Source: Nocardia sp. alder85J
GTDB taxonomy: Bacteria; Actinomycetota; Actinomycetes; Mycobacteriales; Mycobacteriaceae
NCBI RefSeq assembly: GCF_020176955.2
Contig: NZ_JAIUCZ020000007.1
Span: 434,001 to 498,000 of the forward strand
DNA: 64,000 nt
Direction of reading: 5' to 3'
Of this stretch, positions 61,267 to 64,000 are shown piece by piece. How positions within the stretch are numbered: the first letter of the stretch is position 1; each line of letters begins with the position of its first letter. The notes beneath the pieces were generated by a model that saw only the letters and a list, made by a program, of their open reading frames with translations, ran no database searches and was not told where the DNA came from. The position numbers and the translations under genes are program-made.

Positions 61267-62904
61267 GTGTCGATCGTCGATGTCGTCCTCACCGATTCCC
61301 GGCTGTGGGCCCGGGGTTTCTCGGCGTCGCCGGACGACCCGCCGAGCCCGGCCGAAACCCTGCGCGACCTACCGAAGTCGCAGCGGCACACCATGATCGG
61401 CCGACCGCACGGGGAGGGCCGATCCGCGCACGCGCGGATCACGGACTGGGACGGGCCACCGTCGATCATGCCCGCGAGTGACGGCACGAATTTCGTGGTG
61501 GGGGCGCCCTTGCGGCCGCCCTCCCCGGCGGTGTCGGTGGTCCGGATGGCCGAAGCCGCCCGGATTGCCTTCGATCCCATTCGCGCACAGGATAATTCAC
61601 CGATCCCCAGCTGGACGGAGGCCGTCTCGGAGGTGCTGGCGGCGCTGCCGGCGAACCTGCGCCTGCCGCCGCCGTGCCGGCGGCTGTCAGTGGTGACACC
61701 GACGCACTGGGGCACCCGCCGGCACCGGGCCGTCGAGGCCGCGGCCCGCCGCCTCACCGCCGATGTCGTCGTGGAACCGCTTGCGCTGCGGGCGGTCTCG
61801 CTCGGTGCGAGCACCGGTCCGGCACAGCGTGTGGTGGTGCTGGAGCTGGATCCGCTGACCACCACCGCCACCCTGGCCGGCCGGTCCGGCACCCGGACCT
61901 GGATCGAAGCCTGTGAGCACGAACCCGCCTTCGGGACCGACGACCTGCCCGCGGCGCGCGACGCCGCCCCGATCGCCGCGATGCTGGCCCGGCTTCCGGA
62001 ACTCGACCGAGCGGATCACGTACTGCTGGTGGGCACGACGGCCGCGAGCATCCGAGCGGCTGTCCGCACGGCGCTCGCCGGTGTGCCCGGCTGCCCGGTG
62101 GACGTCCGGACGATATCCGGCGCGGACCTGTTGCTTCCCGGCGATCACCCGGAACATCGTGCGGGAGGGGCCTTTTCCTCACCGCGCGGCCGCGGCGAGG
62201 GTCGCGGCCCGGTCCGCCTCGGCCGGACACCGTGGCGGAACGGATCACTGCGGGACCACGCCGCCGCGCTGCACGGCCCGCCCACCCGCCGCAGGTGGTG
62301 GCGGGTAACCGCGGCCGCCGTCGCGCTCGTCGTGATCGCCGCCGCCGCGACGGCGATCGCGCACCATCGATCCGCCGCCCGACCGGTACCCGCGGCCGCC
62401 GCCTCGCAACCCGCCACCGCACCGGCGCCCGCGGCCGCCTCGTCATCCGCTACCCCGGAACCGGCCGCCACGAACACCGCCGCCCCGGGCCGGTGGCTGT
62501 CGGACCGGGTATGGGCCGAGGTCCCGACCGGCTGGCACCAGGCGGACGCGCAGACCGGGTCACGCGTCGATCTGGTCCCGGACAACGCTGTGCGACAACG
62601 CATCACACTGATCCAGCGACCGCTGGCCGTCGGCGCGAGCCCCGGCGACGTCGCCGACACCCTGGCCGGGCAGATCGCCCGGCGGCCACCCGGAACCGTC
62701 GGGGAACTGCACCGCGACACCGCCTTCGGCGACCATCGCGGCCTGTCCTACGAGGAGTTCCCCGGCGACGGCACCACCGTGCGCTGGCAGGTACTCATCG
62801 ACTCCGGCGTCCAGGTCAGCGTCGGCTGCCAGTACGAATCCGGATCGGCACCACCGGAGGAAGCCTGCGAGAGTTTCGTCCGCAGCGTCCGCGTCGGGCC
62901 GTAG
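61267..62904 (+). CDS. Type VII secretion-associated protein (Rv3446c/TIGR03931-like)
   Basis: 545 residues. The first 290 are an actin/Hsp70-like region (VVVLELDPLTTTATLAGRSG, HVLLVGTTAASIRAAV). One membrane helix (VALVVIAAAATAIAHH) lies near 350-370, and an Ala/Pro linker and extracellular C-terminal domain of about 135 residues follow (WAEVPTGWHQADAQTGSRVDLVPDNAVRQRITLIQ ... YEEFPGDGTTVRWQVL ... VSVGCQYESG). This layout is that of type VII-associated TIGR03931 proteins such as Rv3446c. The GTG start at 61267 has ACAGGGGG upstream. No ESX core gene lies beside it. Confidence 0.8.
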   Translation: MSIVDVVLTDSRLWARGFSASPDDPPSPAETLRDLPKSQRHTMIGRPHGEGRSAHARITDWDGPPSIMPASDGTNFVVGAPLRPPSPAVSVVRMAEAARIAFDPIRAQDNSPIPSWTEAVSEVLAALPANLRLPPPCRRLSVVTPTHWGTRRHRAVEAAARRLTADVVVEPLALRAVSLGASTGPAQRVVVLELDPLTTTATLAGRSGTRTWIEACEHEPAFGTDDLPAARDAAPIAAMLARLPELDRADHVLLVGTTAASIRAAVRTALAGVPGCPVDVRTISGADLLLPGDHPEHRAGGAFSSPRGRGEGRGPVRLGRTPWRNGSLRDHAAALHGPPTRRRWWRVTAAAVALVVIAAAATAIAHHRSAARPVPAAAASQPATAPAPAAASSSATPEPAATNTAAPGRWLSDRVWAEVPTGWHQADAQTGSRVDLVPDNAVRQRITLIQRPLAVGASPGDVADTLAGQIARRPPGTVGELHRDTAFGDHRGLSYEEFPGDGTTVRWQVLIDSGVQVSVGCQYESGSAPPEEACESFVRSVRVGP

Positions 62905-62919
62905 CGGTTCCCACCGCGG

Positions 62920-62965
62920 GGAATCAGCGGTCCGCGCTGGGCGGAATCAGCGCTCCGCGCTGCGC
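62920..62965. repeat. Two tandem 23-bp units at a gene end
   Basis: GGAATCAGCG-TCCGCGCTG-type units at 62920-62942 and 62943-62965 match at 21 of 23 positions. The stop codon of the minus-strand phosphoesterase (62947-62949) lies in the second unit; the first repeats it beyond the gene. Confidence 0.8.
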
Positions 62966-64000
62966 AGCACGAGGACGGTGATCTCACTGGGCGCGAACAC
63001 CCGCAACTGCGGTCCCCAGAAGCCGGTGCCGCGACTGGTGTACAGCTGGGTGTCGCCGTGCCGGCTCAGCCCCGCGACGACCGGCTGATCCAGGCGCACC
63101 AGATAGTGGAACGGCCAGATCTGGCCGCCGTGCGTGTGCCCCGAAATCTGCAATGCCACACCGGCTTCCACGGCGGCGGTGATCTGCTTGGGCTGATGGG
63201 CCAGCAGCAGCACCGGCGCCGCCGGCGCATCGGCCAGCGCCGCAGCGAGATTCGGCCCGTGGCCGGGCAGTCCGGTACCGGTCGGATCGTCGATGCCCGC
63301 CAGCACCAGCCGGTCGCCGCCGCGCTCGACCACCTCGTGCTGGTTGTGCAGCGGCTGCCAGCCCAGTGACCTCATGTGTTCGATCCAGCCGAGCGCATCC
63401 CCGAAATACTCGTGGTTGCCGGTGATGTAGAACCGGCCGAATTCGGCGGACACCTTGCCCAGCGGATCCACCTGACGGCTGCGCTTCGCCACCGAACCGT
63501 CCGCGAGATCGCCGGTGTGACAAGCGATGTCGGGGTGCTGCGCATTCACCACCTCGACCACGCGCTCCGACCAGCGCAGCCGGTTCGTCGCCGCGTAGTG
63601 GGTGTCGGTGAGCAGCGCCACCCGCAGCCCGTCCAGCCCGCGCCCGAGCCCGGCGATCGGCACCTCGACCGTCCGCACCCGCGGCACCCGCCGCGCCTCG
63701 AAGATCCCGTACCCCACCAGTGCCACGGACACGGCGAGCACACCCCAGGCGACGGGCCCCGCGGCGCCGTGCACCCCGGCCACCGCCAGCACGGCGCGCA
63801 GCACCACGCCGAGCACCGACCAGGTGAACAGCACCCACCCGACACCGAGCAACGTGTCGCCGACGAGCGAGGCGGCGTCCGACTCCGCCGGCCCGTGCCC
63901 GAGCAGCATGCCCGCCGGCAGCGCGGCACAGGCGAGCAGGAACAGCGCCGAACCGATCCAGAACAGCGGGCCGGCGGCGGCCGAGCCGACCAGCACCCAC
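62947..64000 (-). CDS. Membrane-bound metallophosphoesterase (N-terminus outside window)
   Basis: At least 349 residues; the 5' end is cut by the right edge. About four membrane helices occupy the first 100 residues (GPLFWIGSALFLLACAALPAGML and following). The phosphoesterase domain has ALLTDTHY, HTGDLAD, GNHEYF, LLAHQPKQ and SGHTHGGQIWPFHY, the complete two-metal site. This is the YaeI/YkuE type, which in some bacteria cleaves phospholipid headgroups; no substrate is assigned here. It is convergent with the type VII-associated gene. Confidence 0.88.
   Translation of the reverse strand, partial: WVLVGSAAAGPLFWIGSALFLLACAALPAGMLLGHGPAESDAASLVGDTLLGVGWVLFTWSVLGVVLRAVLAVAGVHGAAGPVAWGVLAVSVALVGYGIFEARRVPRVRTVEVPIAGLGRGLDGLRVALLTDTHYAATNRLRWSERVVEVVNAQHPDIACHTGDLADGSVAKRSRQVDPLGKVSAEFGRFYITGNHEYFGDALGWIEHMRSLGWQPLHNQHEVVERGGDRLVLAGIDDPTGTGLPGHGPNLAAALADAPAAPVLLLAHQPKQITAAVEAGVALQISGHTHGGQIWPFHYLVRLDQPVVAGLSRHGDTQLYTSRGTGFWGPQLRVFAPSEITVLVLRSAER

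Overview
The window is very GC-rich DNA from a mycolic-acid actinomycete, most likely a Nocardia or close relative. The evidence is a set of gene neighbourhoods shared with Mycobacterium: an Rv0805/Rv0806c-type pair, mazG-mfd-TetR-tRNA(Gln)-glmU-prs, pth-rplY, and glmM-rpsI-rplM with type VII secretion-associated genes. Nocardia-style DUF7373-like lipoproteins and an ergothioneine cluster are also present. Coding density is high, many starts are GTG or TTG, and ATGA/GTGA/TGATG overlaps are common. No plasmid, phage, IS element or CRISPR array was found.

Left end (1-5691): the distal part of an amino-acid-derived metabolite operon. It holds the end of a clavaminate-synthase-like oxygenase, an SbnB-like dehydrogenase, a fold-type III PLP enzyme with a long disordered N-terminus, an SbnA-like PLP synthase and a MATE exporter. 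Together they suggest synthesis, modification and export of a 2,3-diaminopropionate-containing product. Next (5825-12300) come a cyclic-nucleotide phosphodiesterase, a Stealth-type sugar-phosphate transferase, a regulatory-looking intergenic region with a candidate iron box, two small cofactor-binding proteins, and a divergent ECF sigma factor/MFS exporter pair. An orphan polytopic membrane protein follows (12647-15121).

Middle (15279-25782): mazG and mfd (coupled), a gamma-butyrolactone-receptor-like TetR with a tandem repeat upstream, a second TetR, tRNA-Gln, glmU and prs (coupled), a small acidic protein and a DUF2461 protein. Two related palindromic elements lie after mfd and after prs. 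The ergothioneine operon egtA-(48-aa ORF)-egtB-egtC-egtD (31382 to 26719, minus strand) follows, then an oxidoreductase/TetR divergent pair and a class V aminotransferase-fold enzyme that could supply the missing EgtE step. Pth and RplY (L25) come next; rplY has a strongly folding 5' leader. GlmS closes the block, so GlmS, GlmM and GlmU, the whole UDP-GlcNAc pathway, lie within 28 kb.

Right part (38934-64000): two small operons encoding EspC/WXG-like proteins and larger repeat-rich partners flank an ABC-F ATPase. Then come glmM, rpsI and rplM, and a surface/secretion cluster: an Hsp70-like protein, a double-FHA ABC exporter of the Rv1747 type, a lipoprotein zinc metallopeptidase, an FHA/zinc-ribbon protein with 12-residue repeats, two paralogous lipoproteins, an Rv3446c-type secretion-associated protein and a membrane metallophosphoesterase cut by the right edge. 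No ESX core (EccB/C/D, MycP) is present, so the secretion machinery must be elsewhere.

The most interesting undescribed points are the 48-residue ORF that overlaps both egtA and egtB by 4 nt, the structured rplY leader, the nested palindromic repeat pair, and 23-bp tandem duplications that carry stop codons at two gene ends.
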